Below the pieces are notes generated by a model. It worked only from the letters and a program-made list of their open reading frames with translations. It made no database searches and was not told the origin of the DNA. Source: Candidatus Neomicrothrix sp. UBA2983 (GTDB lineage: Bacteria > Actinomycetota > Acidimicrobiia > Acidimicrobiales > MedAcidi-G1). Taken from it: 62,656 nucleotides of DNA. The DNA is taken from positions 1 to 62,656 of the forward strand of contig DEAL01000026.1 of NCBI GenBank assembly GCA_002346745.1, in the 5' to 3' direction. The translations under genes were made by a program, and so were the position numbers. Shown here piece by piece: positions 31,129 to 39,874 of the stretch. Position 1 is the stretch's first letter, and each line of letters begins with the position of its first letter.

Positions 31129-32486
31129 GTGACGACGCCGTGGCGACGACCACCGGAGCACCTGCCGACGAGGCCACTCTCGCCGCAGCGGTTGCCGCCA
31201 CCGACCTCGGCGAGGACGCGCGCGTCCGTCGCCGCGACGGCAGCGCCGTGCTGCGCATGTCCGAGGCCGAGGCCGCCGACCTGGCCCTGACCCCGACCGA
31301 TCCGGACACCGGCGAGCAGGCCGACGAGCGGATGATCCTCAACATGGGCCCGTCGCACCCGTCCACCCACGGCGTGCTGCGGCTGCTGCTCGAGATGGAG
31401 GGCGAGACCGTCCTGCGCTCGAAGCCGGTCATCGGCTACCTCCATACCGGCATGGAGAAGACCGGCGAGAACCTGACCTACATCCAGGGCGCCACCAACG
31501 TCACCCGGATGGACTACGCCTCGCCGCTGTTCTCCGAGCTGGCGTTCTCGCTGGCCACCGAACAGTTGCTCGGCATCGACGTGCCGCCGCGGGCCACGTG
31601 GATACGGATGCTGATGTGCGAGCTCAACCGGGCTGCCTCCCACCTGCTCTTCCAGGCCACCAACGGCATGGACCTGGGCGCCGTCTCGATGATGATCTAC
31701 GGCTGGCGGGAGCGCGAGGAGGTGCTGCGCTTCTTCGAGGCGGTCACCGGGCTGCGGATGAACCACAACTACATCCGCCCCGGCGGCGTCGCCGCCGACC
31801 TGCCGGCCGGCTGGCAGGACGACGTCCGCAACCTGCTCGAGCTGATCCCGCCGCGGCTCGACGAGTACGAGGTCCTGCTCAACGGCCAGCCCATCTTCCA
31901 GGAGCGCCTTCAGGGCGTCGGCGTGCTCGAACCGGCCGAGGCGCTGGCGCTGTCGGCCACCGGCCCGATCCTGCGGGCCACCGGCTACGACTGGGACCTG
32001 CGCCGCGACGAGCCGTACCTGGCCTACGACCAGGTCGACTTCGACGTCGTCGTCGGCACCCACGGCGACGCCTTCGACCGCTTCGCCGTCCGCCTCGAGG
32101 AGATCCGCCAGTCGCTGCACATCGTCGAGCAGATCCTCGACCTGATGCCCGACGGCGACCACCGCACCCAGGACAAGAAGGTCACCCCGCCGCCACGTGC
32201 CCGCATCGACGAGTCGATGGAGGCGCTGATCCACCACTTCAAGCTGTTCACCGAGGGCTTCCACGTGCCGGCCGGCGAGACCTACGCCGCCGTCGAGTCG
32301 CCCCGCGGCGAACTGGGCTGCTACCTCGTGTCCGACGGCGGCCCCAAGCCGCACCGGATGCACATCCGTGGCCCGAGCTTCGTCAACCTCCAGACCCTGC
32401 CGCACCTCATGCACGGCCGGCTGGTCGCCGACGCCGTCGCCCTCATCTCCTCGGTCGACCCGATCATGGGCGAGGTGGACCGCTGA
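31125..32486 (+). CDS. nuoD: NADH-quinone oxidoreductase subunit D (copy 1)
   Basis: 453 aa, 49-kDa subunit forming the quinone pocket with NuoB. NMGPSHPSTHGVLRLLLEMEGE (two segments from about residue 68) holds the quinone-site His. GYLHTGMEKTGENLTY follows near residue 103, and the C-terminus ends with the hydrogenase-like DPIMGEVDR. An N-terminal extension of about 60 residues is longer than in copy 2. It overlaps nuoC and nuoE by a few bases. Confidence 0.96.
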   Translation: MSDDAVATTTGAPADEATLAAAVAATDLGEDARVRRRDGSAVLRMSEAEAADLALTPTDPDTGEQADERMILNMGPSHPSTHGVLRLLLEMEGETVLRSKPVIGYLHTGMEKTGENLTYIQGATNVTRMDYASPLFSELAFSLATEQLLGIDVPPRATWIRMLMCELNRAASHLLFQATNGMDLGAVSMMIYGWREREEVLRFFEAVTGLRMNHNYIRPGGVAADLPAGWQDDVRNLLELIPPRLDEYEVLLNGQPIFQERLQGVGVLEPAEALALSATGPILRATGYDWDLRRDEPYLAYDQVDFDVVVGTHGDAFDRFAVRLEEIRQSLHIVEQILDLMPDGDHRTQDKKVTPPPRARIDESMEALIHHFKLFTEGFHVPAGETYAAVESPRGELGCYLVSDGGPKPHRMHIRGPSFVNLQTLPHLMHGRLVADAVALISSVDPIMGEVDR

Positions 32487-33145
32487 TGGGCTGGTTCACC
32501 GAGGCCAACGCCCGCATCGCCGCCGAGGTCATCGCCCGCTACCCGCGCCCCAGGTCGGCGGTGATCCCGCTGCTGCACCTCGCCCAGGAGCAGCACGGCT
32601 GGATCACCCGCGACGCCATGCGCGAGATCGCCGAGCTCACGGGCACCACGCCCGCCGAGGTGCTCGGCACCGGCTCCTTCTACGAGATGTTCAAGTTCCA
32701 CCCGGTCGGGTCCTACGTCGTCAACGTGTGCACCAACATCTCCTGCCAGTTGCTCGGCGGCGAGGAGCTGCTCCACCACGTCGAGGAGTCACTGGGTGTC
32801 CACGCCGGCGGCACCACCGACGACGGGATGTTCACCGTCGAGGACGTCGAGTGCGTCGCCGCCTGCACCGAGGCGCCCTGCTTCACGGTCAACTACCGGT
32901 ACTTCCACCGGGCGACCACCGACACCTTCGACGCCGTCGTCGACGACCTGCGCAACGGTCGCAGCCCGCTGGCCCGCGGCGGCCAGGGCGACGACGGCCA
33001 CCTGCCCGTGCACGGCACGCTCGGCCGGGTCCGCCAGCACGTCCCCGACGACCGCCGGGCCGGCGTTGTCCCGCCCGAGGAGGTCGACGGCGCCCCCGTC
33101 TGGCTGCGCACCGGCCTGCCGGCGGACGGAGACTCCGATGCCTGA
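32486..33145 (+). CDS. nuoE: NADH-quinone oxidoreductase subunit E (copy 1)
   Basis: 219 aa, 24-kDa thioredoxin-like subunit with [2Fe-2S] cluster N1a. Ligands appear as VCTNISC (about residues 75-81) and CVAAC near residue 122. A tail of about 60 residues after the domain is longer than usual. It belongs to the NADH-oxidising module; no counterpart exists in the second nuo cluster. Confidence 0.95.
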   Translation: MGWFTEANARIAAEVIARYPRPRSAVIPLLHLAQEQHGWITRDAMREIAELTGTTPAEVLGTGSFYEMFKFHPVGSYVVNVCTNISCQLLGGEELLHHVEESLGVHAGGTTDDGMFTVEDVECVAACTEAPCFTVNYRYFHRATTDTFDAVVDDLRNGRSPLARGGQGDDGHLPVHGTLGRVRQHVPDDRRAGVVPPEEVDGAPVWLRTGLPADGDSDA

Positions 33146-34580
33146 GCCGACGACCGTGCACCCCGCCGGGATGGGCTACGTGCCCCACGCCGCCGGCTTC
33201 GTCGCCAACGACGGGCCCAAGCTGATCACCGCCCGCTTCCCCTACGAGGACTCGCACACGCTCGAGCGGGCCCTCGCCACCGGCGCCTACGTGGGCCTGC
33301 GGACAGCCCTCGGCCGCACCCCCGACGACGTCCACGGCGAGGTCCGGGACGCCACGCTGCTGGGACGCGGCGGCGCCGGCTTCCCGGCCGGTGTCAAGTG
33401 GGGCTTCTGTCCCGAGGGCGTCTGGCCGCGCTACCTCGTCGTGAACGGCGACGAGTCCGAGCCCGGCACCTACAAGGACCGCCTCCTCATGGAGCGCGAC
33501 CCCCACCAACTCATCGAGGGCTGCCTGATCGCCTGCTACGCCCTCGGCCTGTCGCAGTGCTTCCTCTACGTCCGCGGCGAGATGGCCCTCGCCCAGGAGC
33601 GGCTCGCCACCGCCCTCAACGACGCCTACGCCGCCGGCTACGTCGGCCGCAACGTCCTCGGCACCGACTTCTCGGTCGACATCACCCTCCACTGGGGCGC
33701 CGGTGCCTACATCGTCGGCGAGGAGACCGCCCTCATCGAGAGCCTCGAGGGCAACCGGGGCATGCCCCGCCTCAAGCCGCCGTACTTTCCGGCCGCCATC
33801 GGCCTCTACGGAAAGCCCACGATCGTCAACAACGTCGAGACGCTCGCCAACCTGCCGTGGATCCTCGAGCACGGTGCCGACGCCTACAGGGGCTATGGCT
33901 CCGAGGCGTCGCCCGGGACCCGCCTGTTCGCCGTGTCCGGCCACGTCGTGCGGCCCGGCGTCTACGAGGTCGAGCAGGGCGTCACCACCTTCCGGGACCT
34001 GTTCTACGGCGACAACTTCTGCCGGGGCATCCGGGACGGCAACGACCTCAAGATGTTCATCCCCGGCGGCGGCTCGGCACCCTGGTTCTTCGAGGAGCAG
34101 CTCGACCTGCCGCTCGAGGCCCGCGACGTGGGTGCCGCCGGCTCGATGCTGGGCTCGGGCGCCATCGTGGTCATGGACCACACGACCGACGCCGTGAAGG
34201 CCTGCCTGCGGGTCGTGCGGTTCTTCGCCCGCGAGTCGTGCGGCAAGTGCTCGCCGTGCCGGGAGGGCACCAGCTGGGAGGAGCAGGTCCTCGAGCGCAT
34301 TCACGACGGCCACGGCCGCCCGTCGGACCTCGACCTGCTGCTCGACATCGGCGACAACATCAGCCCCGGCCCGTATCCGACCGCCGCCCATCTCGCCGAG
34401 GGTCTCGAGGCCGTGCCGTTCCCGCCGCGGCAGACGACGATCTGCCCGCTCGGCCCGTCGTCGGTGGCGCCCATCACGTCGGCGCTGCGCCGGTTCCGCC
34501 ACGAGTTCGAGGCGAGGATCACCCGACGCGAGGGCATCCCGGTTGCCTCGGCACCCGTGGGCGAGGAAGCCCCGGCATGA
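33138..34580 (+). CDS. nuoF: NADH-quinone oxidoreductase subunit F (copy 1)
   Basis: 480 aa, 51-kDa subunit that binds FMN, NADH and cluster N3. GRGGAGFPAGVKWGF (about residues 76-90) is the NADH/FMN loop, GAGAYIVGEETALIESLEG near residue 189 contains the conserved Glu, and ESCGKCSPCREGT near residue 365 plus a later Cys (TTICPLG) bind N3. It overlaps nuoE by 8 nt and nuoG by 4 nt. This is the electron-entry subunit missing from the second complex I. Confidence 0.96.
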   Translation: MPEPTTVHPAGMGYVPHAAGFVANDGPKLITARFPYEDSHTLERALATGAYVGLRTALGRTPDDVHGEVRDATLLGRGGAGFPAGVKWGFCPEGVWPRYLVVNGDESEPGTYKDRLLMERDPHQLIEGCLIACYALGLSQCFLYVRGEMALAQERLATALNDAYAAGYVGRNVLGTDFSVDITLHWGAGAYIVGEETALIESLEGNRGMPRLKPPYFPAAIGLYGKPTIVNNVETLANLPWILEHGADAYRGYGSEASPGTRLFAVSGHVVRPGVYEVEQGVTTFRDLFYGDNFCRGIRDGNDLKMFIPGGGSAPWFFEEQLDLPLEARDVGAAGSMLGSGAIVVMDHTTDAVKACLRVVRFFARESCGKCSPCREGTSWEEQVLERIHDGHGRPSDLDLLLDIGDNISPGPYPTAAHLAEGLEAVPFPPRQTTICPLGPSSVAPITSALRRFRHEFEARITRREGIPVASAPVGEEAPA

Positions 34581-37057
34581 GCGACCAGGGCACCCCAGTG
34601 GAAATCACGGTCGACGGCAGTCCCGTCGAGGCCCGCCCCGGCGAACTCCTCATCGAGGCCTGTGAGCGGGCCGGCACCTACATCCCGCGCTTCTGCCACC
34701 ACAACCGGCTGGAGCCGGTGGGCATGTGCCGGATGTGCCTCGTCGAGGTCGACACCGGACGCGGCCCGGCGCTGCAGCCGTCGTGCATGGTCCCGTGTTC
34801 CTCGGGCATGGTCGTCGACACCGAGTCGGAGCGCACCCGCAAGGCCCAGGACGGCGTGCTCGAGTTCCTGCTCGTCAACCACCCGCTGGACTGCCCGGTG
34901 TGCGACAAGGGCGGGGAGTGTCCCCTCCAGGACATGACGATGGCCTTCGGGCCGGGCGAGAGCCGGTTCGTCGAGGAGAAGCGCCACTTCGAGAAGCCGA
35001 TCCCGGTCAACGACGTCGTCTTCCTGGACCGGGAGCGTTGCATCCTCTGCGACCGCTGCACCCGCTTCGCCGACGAGGTTGCCGGCGACACCCTGATCCA
35101 CTTCCAGGGCCGGGGCGCCCACACCGAGGTCAACACCTTCCCGGACGAGCCGTTCAGCTCGTACTTCAGCGGCAACACGGTGCAGCTCTGCCCGGTCGGC
35201 GCCCTGACCGCCGCGCCCTACCGCTTCAAGGCCCGGCCCTGGGATCTCGAGGAGGTCGAGTCGACCAGTGTCGTCGACAGCGTCGGCAGCCGCATCGCCG
35301 TCCAGTCGTCGCGCGACCGGGTGCTGCGCTTCCAGGGCGTCGACGCCGACGCCGTCAACTGGGGCTGGCTGTCCGACAAGGAGCGCTTCGCCTTCGAGGC
35401 CTACGACCACGAGGACCGCCTGTCCGGGCCACTGCTGCGCGGGGACGACGGCGAACTGGCCCCCGCCGGCTGGGGCGCCGCCCTCGATGCCGTGGCCGAC
35501 TCCCTCGACGGCGTCGACCCGGACCGGGTAGCCGTGCTGGGCGGCGCACGCCTCACCAACGAGTCACAGTACGCCTGGGCCAAGCTGGCCAAGGGCGTCA
35601 TCGGCACCGACCACGTCGACGCCCAACTGGGCGACGGCCTCCCCGCCGAGGTCGTGCTGGGCTTGCCCCGTGCCACCATCGACGAGGCCTGCGCCCCCGG
35701 CGGCATGATCGTCCTGCTGGGGCCCGACCCCAAGGAGGAACTGGGCGCCCTCTACCTGCGGCTCCGCCACGCCGTCGTCCACGACGGCGCCACGCTCATC
35801 GAACTGTCGCCCCGTGCCACGGGCATGACGCCCTTCGCCACCCACTCGCTGCGGGTGCGTCCCGGCGAGGCCGCCGACGTCGTCCGGGCCATGTTCGGTG
35901 AGGGCGGCACCGCCCCGATCGGCGGTGTCGCCGTCGAAGAGGCCAGAGCCGCCGGCGCCGTCATCTCCGAGGCGGCCCTCGGCCAGAACCGCACCGTGAC
36001 CGTGCTGCTCGGTCGCCAGTCGCTGGCCGAGTCGCCCGGCACGGTCGTCGACGCGGCGCTGGCCCTCCACGACCGGATCGCCGACACCCGCTTCCTGTCG
36101 CTGCTGCGCCGCGGCAACGTCCACGGCGCCCTCGACCTGGGCCTGGCCCCCGGCCTGCTGCCGGGCCGTGTCGGCCTCGCCGAGGGTCGCTCCCGCTTCG
36201 CTGAGGCCTGGCCGTCCACCCCCGGCACGGCCGGCCGCGACGCCCTCGCCACCCTGCGGGCGGCCGCCGACGGCGACGTCGACGTGCTGGTGCTGCTGGG
36301 CGCCGACGTGCTCGCCGACGTCCCCGACCACGACCTGGCCCGACGGGGCCTCGAGGGGGCCGGCACCGTCATCGCCTGCGACCTCTTCGCCACGCCGACC
36401 GTCGCCGAAGCCGACGTCGTCCTCCCGGCCACGGCCCCGACCGAGACCGACGGCACCGTCACCAACCTGGAGGGCCGCATCAGCGTTCTGTCCCGCAAGG
36501 TGACCCCGCCAGGCACCTGCCGGCCCGACTGGATGATCGCGTCGGCCATCGGTGCCCGCCTCGGCGCCGACCTCGGCATCGCCTCGCCCGACGACGCCCT
36601 CGCCGAGTTGGCCGCCGTCTCGCCGATCCACGCCCACGTCGACCCGGAAACGCTGTCGGCCTCCACCCGCGAGGGGATCCTCGTGGAGGGCGGGATGGCG
36701 CTGACCCGACCCCCCGTTGTCGAGGTGCCCAGCCACGACAAGAACTCCTACCGGCTGGTTGTCACCCGCTCGATGTTCGACCGGGGCACGATGTGCGCGC
36801 ACAGCCGCTCGATGTCCGGCTTGGCGGCCTCCGCCCATCTGGCCCTCGAGCCCACCGACTTCGCCTCGCTGGGCGTCGCCGAGGGCGACACCATCGGCGT
36901 GCGCGGCCCCCGGGGCGAGGCCACGGTCACCGTGGTGTCCGATCCGCGGGTGGGCAAGGGCACCGCCCACGTGGCGTTCAACCAGGACGGCGTGTCGGCC
37001 GGTGCCCTGATCGACGCCGCCGCAACGGTGGTCGACCTGACGGTGGTGCCGGTCTGA
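34577..37057 (+). CDS. nuoG: NADH-quinone oxidoreductase subunit G (copy 1)
   Basis: 826 aa. The N-terminal [2Fe-2S] domain has IPRFCHH and GMCRMCLVEV (about residues 35-60); the His-Cys cluster region and a [4Fe-4S] site follow in CPVCDKGGECPLQD near residue 105 and RCILCDRCTRF near residue 156. The large C-terminal molybdopterin-like domain has lost the extra cysteines that bind cluster N7 in E. coli (the region reads SVVDSVGSRIAV and WLSDKERF), as in mitochondria. It is longer than the mitochondrial form and completes the NADH module. Confidence 0.95.
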   Translation: MSDQGTPVEITVDGSPVEARPGELLIEACERAGTYIPRFCHHNRLEPVGMCRMCLVEVDTGRGPALQPSCMVPCSSGMVVDTESERTRKAQDGVLEFLLVNHPLDCPVCDKGGECPLQDMTMAFGPGESRFVEEKRHFEKPIPVNDVVFLDRERCILCDRCTRFADEVAGDTLIHFQGRGAHTEVNTFPDEPFSSYFSGNTVQLCPVGALTAAPYRFKARPWDLEEVESTSVVDSVGSRIAVQSSRDRVLRFQGVDADAVNWGWLSDKERFAFEAYDHEDRLSGPLLRGDDGELAPAGWGAALDAVADSLDGVDPDRVAVLGGARLTNESQYAWAKLAKGVIGTDHVDAQLGDGLPAEVVLGLPRATIDEACAPGGMIVLLGPDPKEELGALYLRLRHAVVHDGATLIELSPRATGMTPFATHSLRVRPGEAADVVRAMFGEGGTAPIGGVAVEEARAAGAVISEAALGQNRTVTVLLGRQSLAESPGTVVDAALALHDRIADTRFLSLLRRGNVHGALDLGLAPGLLPGRVGLAEGRSRFAEAWPSTPGTAGRDALATLRAAADGDVDVLVLLGADVLADVPDHDLARRGLEGAGTVIACDLFATPTVAEADVVLPATAPTETDGTVTNLEGRISVLSRKVTPPGTCRPDWMIASAIGARLGADLGIASPDDALAELAAVSPIHAHVDPETLSASTREGILVEGGMALTRPPVVEVPSHDKNSYRLVVTRSMFDRGTMCAHSRSMSGLAASAHLALEPTDFASLGVAEGDTIGVRGPRGEATVTVVSDPRVGKGTAHVAFNQDGVSAGALIDAAATVVDLTVVPV

Positions 37058-38265
37058 TGGTCCTCGCCGCTGATCCACTCCTCGCCGGACCCGTCGACCT
37101 CGAGGTCGTCCTGATCGTGCTGCTCAAGGTGGTGGTGTCGTTCGCCCTGCTGATGGTCGCCGTGATGCTGATGGTCTGGTTCGAGCGCAAGCTCATCAGC
37201 GACATGCAGAACCGGATCGGTCCGGCGGTGGCCGGTCCGTGGGGGATCCTCCAGACGCTCGCCGACGGCATCAAGCTGTTCTTCAAGGAGGACCTGGTCC
37301 CGGAGGCGGCCGACCGCAAGGTCTTCAAGCTGGCGCCCTACCTGTCGCTGGTCCCGGCGTTCCTCGTGTTCGCCATCGTCCCGGTGGGCGGCGACTTCCG
37401 CGGTGGCGACGGCACCGTGGGCTGGTTCGGGAACCGAACCTTCCTCCAGGTCGCCGACCCGCCCATGGGCATCCTGCTGTTCCTCGCCCTCTCGTCGGTC
37501 GCCGTCTACGGCGTGATGCTGGCCGGCTGGTCGTCGGGCTCGAAGTACCCGCTGCTGGGCTCGGTCCGGGCGTCGGCCCAGATGGTCAGCTACGAGGCCG
37601 CCCTCGGCCTCGCCATCGCCGCCGTGTTCCTCACCAACGGCACGCTGTCGACGCACGGCATCGTCGCCGACCAGGCCAACGGGGACTGGAACGTCCTCAG
37701 CACCGGCGTGGTGCCGTTCCTCGTGTTCCTCGTGGCCGGCACCGCCGAGTTGAACCGGCCCCCGTTCGACCTGGTGGAGGCCGAGCAGGAGCTGGTCGGC
37801 GGCTTCCACACGGAATACAGCTCGATCCGGTTCGCCCTGTTCTTCCTCGCTGAGTTCATGAACGTGATCACCATGTCGGCGATCGCGGTCACGCTGTTCC
37901 TCGGCGGCCCCGATGGCCCGATCCTCGTGGAGCAGGTCGCCTGGGTGTGGCCGATCCTGTGGTTCCTGCTCAAGGTCGGCGCCTTCCTGTTTACCTTCGT
38001 GTGGCTGCGGGCCACGCTGCCGCGGTTCCGGTACGACCAGCTCATGGACCTGGGCTGGAAGGTCCTGATCCCGCTGGCGCTGGGCTGGTTCCTGCTGGTG
38101 GCGGCGCTCAACATCGGTCGCGACCGGGGCTGGTCGGCGGTGCCGATCGTGCTGGTCGGCGTGGTGTCGCTCTGGGCGGGCGCCCTGCTGCTGGGCGGGG
38201 CGATCCGCAAGGCCCGAGCCGAGCGCCTGGCCGACGAGTTCGACGCCGCCGGGGACGGTGTCTGA
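37057..38265 (+). CDS. nuoH: NADH-quinone oxidoreductase subunit H (copy 1)
   Basis: 402 aa, about eight to nine helices, linking the quinone chamber to the proton path. WFERKLISDMQNRIGP (about residues 43-58) and EAEQELVGGFHTEYSSIRFA near residue 240 are conserved signature loops with the functional glutamates. A C-terminal tail extends beyond the last helix. TGATG overlap with nuoG. Confidence 0.96.
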   Translation: MVLAADPLLAGPVDLEVVLIVLLKVVVSFALLMVAVMLMVWFERKLISDMQNRIGPAVAGPWGILQTLADGIKLFFKEDLVPEAADRKVFKLAPYLSLVPAFLVFAIVPVGGDFRGGDGTVGWFGNRTFLQVADPPMGILLFLALSSVAVYGVMLAGWSSGSKYPLLGSVRASAQMVSYEAALGLAIAAVFLTNGTLSTHGIVADQANGDWNVLSTGVVPFLVFLVAGTAELNRPPFDLVEAEQELVGGFHTEYSSIRFALFFLAEFMNVITMSAIAVTLFLGGPDGPILVEQVAWVWPILWFLLKVGAFLFTFVWLRATLPRFRYDQLMDLGWKVLIPLALGWFLLVAALNIGRDRGWSAVPIVLVGVVSLWAGALLLGGAIRKARAERLADEFDAAGDGV

Positions 38266-38894
38266 TGGGCTACTTCCGCGGCTTCGCCGTCACCTTCCGA
38301 AAGCTCTGGGAGCAGCGCGTCACCGTGCCGTACCCGGACGAGAAGCGCGCCAAGCCCGAACGCCTGCACGGCCGGCACGTCCTCAACCGGTACGAGGACG
38401 GCATGGAGAAGTGCATCGGCTGCGAACTCTGCGCCGGCGTGTGTCCGGCCAATTGCATCTATGTCCGCGGCACCGACAACCCGCCCGACGACCCGGTCTC
38501 GCCCGGCGAGCGCTACGGGTTCGTCTACGAGATCAACTACCTGCGCTGCATCCACTGCGACCTGTGCGTGGAGGCCTGCCCGACCGAGGCGATCACCGAG
38601 TCGAAGCTGTTCGAATTCTCGTTCACCAACCGGACCGACGCCGTCTACACCAAGGACGAACTCCTGGTCGACGGCGAGACCGGTCGGCCGCAGCACCTGC
38701 CGTGGGAGGATTGGCGCCCCGGCGAGGACGAGCACACGTCGGCCTGGATGCGTGCCACGTCGGCATCGGGCTCGGCGGCCTACGTCGGCCGGGTGTCCTG
38801 GTCCGGCGAACTCGGCTACGGCATGCGCGCCCCCGAGGCGGCCGGCGCCGGTGACCCTGGAGACCCCGGAGAAGATGCGGGGGGCGACGCCTGA
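38265..38894 (+). CDS. nuoI: NADH-quinone oxidoreductase subunit I (copy 1)
   Basis: 209 aa, carrying clusters N6a and N6b in CIGCELCAGVCPANC (about residues 46-60) and CIHCDLCVEACPTEA (about residues 90-104). The C-terminal tail beyond residue 150 is rich in Gly/Ala/Asp and longer than in copy 2. It passes electrons from NuoG to NuoB. Confidence 0.95.
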   Translation: MGYFRGFAVTFRKLWEQRVTVPYPDEKRAKPERLHGRHVLNRYEDGMEKCIGCELCAGVCPANCIYVRGTDNPPDDPVSPGERYGFVYEINYLRCIHCDLCVEACPTEAITESKLFEFSFTNRTDAVYTKDELLVDGETGRPQHLPWEDWRPGEDEHTSAWMRATSASGSAAYVGRVSWSGELGYGMRAPEAAGAGDPGDPGEDAGGDA

Positions 38895-39526
38895 TGGACG
38901 CCGCCGTCTTCATCATCAGCGCCGTGATCGTGCTGTCGGGCGCCTTCGGGGTGCTGCTGGCCCGCAACCCGGTGCACGCCGCCCTGTTCCTCGTCGAGAC
39001 CCTCTTCGGCGTGGCCGTCCTGTTCGTGCTACTGGAGGCCACGTTCCTCGCCGCCGTGCAGGTGATCGTCTATGCGGGCGCCATCGTCATCCTGTTCCTG
39101 TTCGTGATCATGCTGCTGGGCGTGGACCGGGCCGAGGACCTGGGCGTCGAGCCGATCGCCGGTCAGCGGCCGCTGGCCGTCGTGATCGGCGCCGGCATCC
39201 TCGGCACCACGCTCACGGCCATGCTCATCGCCGTCGGCGGCCCGACCGGCGTCCGGTCCGCCAATGCCGAACTGGGCGGTGCCGCCGACAACGCCCGGAA
39301 GCTCGGCATCGAGTTGTTCACCGACCACGTCTTCGCCGTCGAGTTGACCGCACTGCTGTTGACCGTGGCGGTGGTCGGCGCCGTCGTGCTCGCCCGCAAG
39401 GTCCGCGGCCCGCTCCAGCCGCTGCCGGTCGTGGCCACCGCCGCCGAGGACGAGGTGGCCGAGGGCGCGGTGGCCGAGGGCGCGGATGACGAGTCCGCCG
39501 AGGCCGAAGAGGGGGGTGACGCATAG
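38894..39526 (+). CDS. nuoJ: NADH-quinone oxidoreductase subunit J (copy 1)
   Basis: 210 aa, five helices. NPVHAALFLVETLFGVAVLFVLLEATFLAAVQVIVYAGAIVILFLFVIMLLG, read here only as its key points (NPVHAAL near residue 26, QVIVYAGAIVILFLF near residue 57), is the NuoJ signature with the flexible third helix. The acidic C-terminal tail is long. It overlaps nuoK by one base. Confidence 0.93.
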   Translation: MDAAVFIISAVIVLSGAFGVLLARNPVHAALFLVETLFGVAVLFVLLEATFLAAVQVIVYAGAIVILFLFVIMLLGVDRAEDLGVEPIAGQRPLAVVIGAGILGTTLTAMLIAVGGPTGVRSANAELGGAADNARKLGIELFTDHVFAVELTALLLTVAVVGAVVLARKVRGPLQPLPVVATAAEDEVAEGAVAEGADDESAEAEEGGDA

Positions 39527-39831
39527 TGGACGTCACCGTCACCTGGTACCTCACCCTCGGCGCCGTGCTCTTCACGATCGGTGCCGTGGGCCTCCTGATC
39601 CGCCGCAACCCGCTGGTGATGTTCATGTGCGTCGAGCTGATGCTCAACGCCGTCAACCTCACCTTCGTCAGCCTCGGCGACGACCTGGGCGACCTGGGTG
39701 GACAGCTGTCCGTCTTCTTCGTGCTGGTGGTCGCCGCCGCCGAGGTCGTGATCGGCCTGGCGATCGTGGTGGCGATCACCCGCCGCCGCATGGGCGCCAC
39801 CGCCGACGACCTCTCGGTGCTGGAGGGCTAG
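39526..39831 (+). CDS. nuoK: NADH-quinone oxidoreductase subunit K (copy 1)
   Basis: 101 aa, three helices. RRNPLVMFMCVELMLNAVNLTFV (in part, about residues 26-46) with the two conserved membrane glutamates is typical. GTG start overlapping the nuoJ stop (TAGTG). It ends VLEG; its last codons are repeated in the following spacer. Confidence 0.94.
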   Translation: MDVTVTWYLTLGAVLFTIGAVGLLIRRNPLVMFMCVELMLNAVNLTFVSLGDDLGDLGGQLSVFFVLVVAAAEVVIGLAIVVAITRRRMGATADDLSVLEG

Positions 39832-39874
39832 GGCATGCAGCACCGTTCACCGGGACGGGAGGGCTAGGGCATGC
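39822..39874 (+). repeat. 17-bp direct repeat at the nuoK/nuoL junction creating a 10-codon mini-ORF
   Basis: GGAGGGCTAGGGCATGC occurs at 39822-39838 and again at 39858-39874, 36 nt apart. Each copy contains a stop (TAG), an SD-like GGAGGG and an ATG. The first ATG (39835) starts a 10-codon ORF MQHRSPGREG ending in the second TAG (39865-39867), 3 nt before the real nuoL ATG at 39871. Confidence 0.7.

Noticed and set aside
34577..37057. NuoG as a formate dehydrogenase or other molybdopterin enzyme
   Set aside because: The molybdopterin-like domain lacks the cofactor Cys/Sec and the extra cluster cysteines, and the gene lies in exact nuo order.
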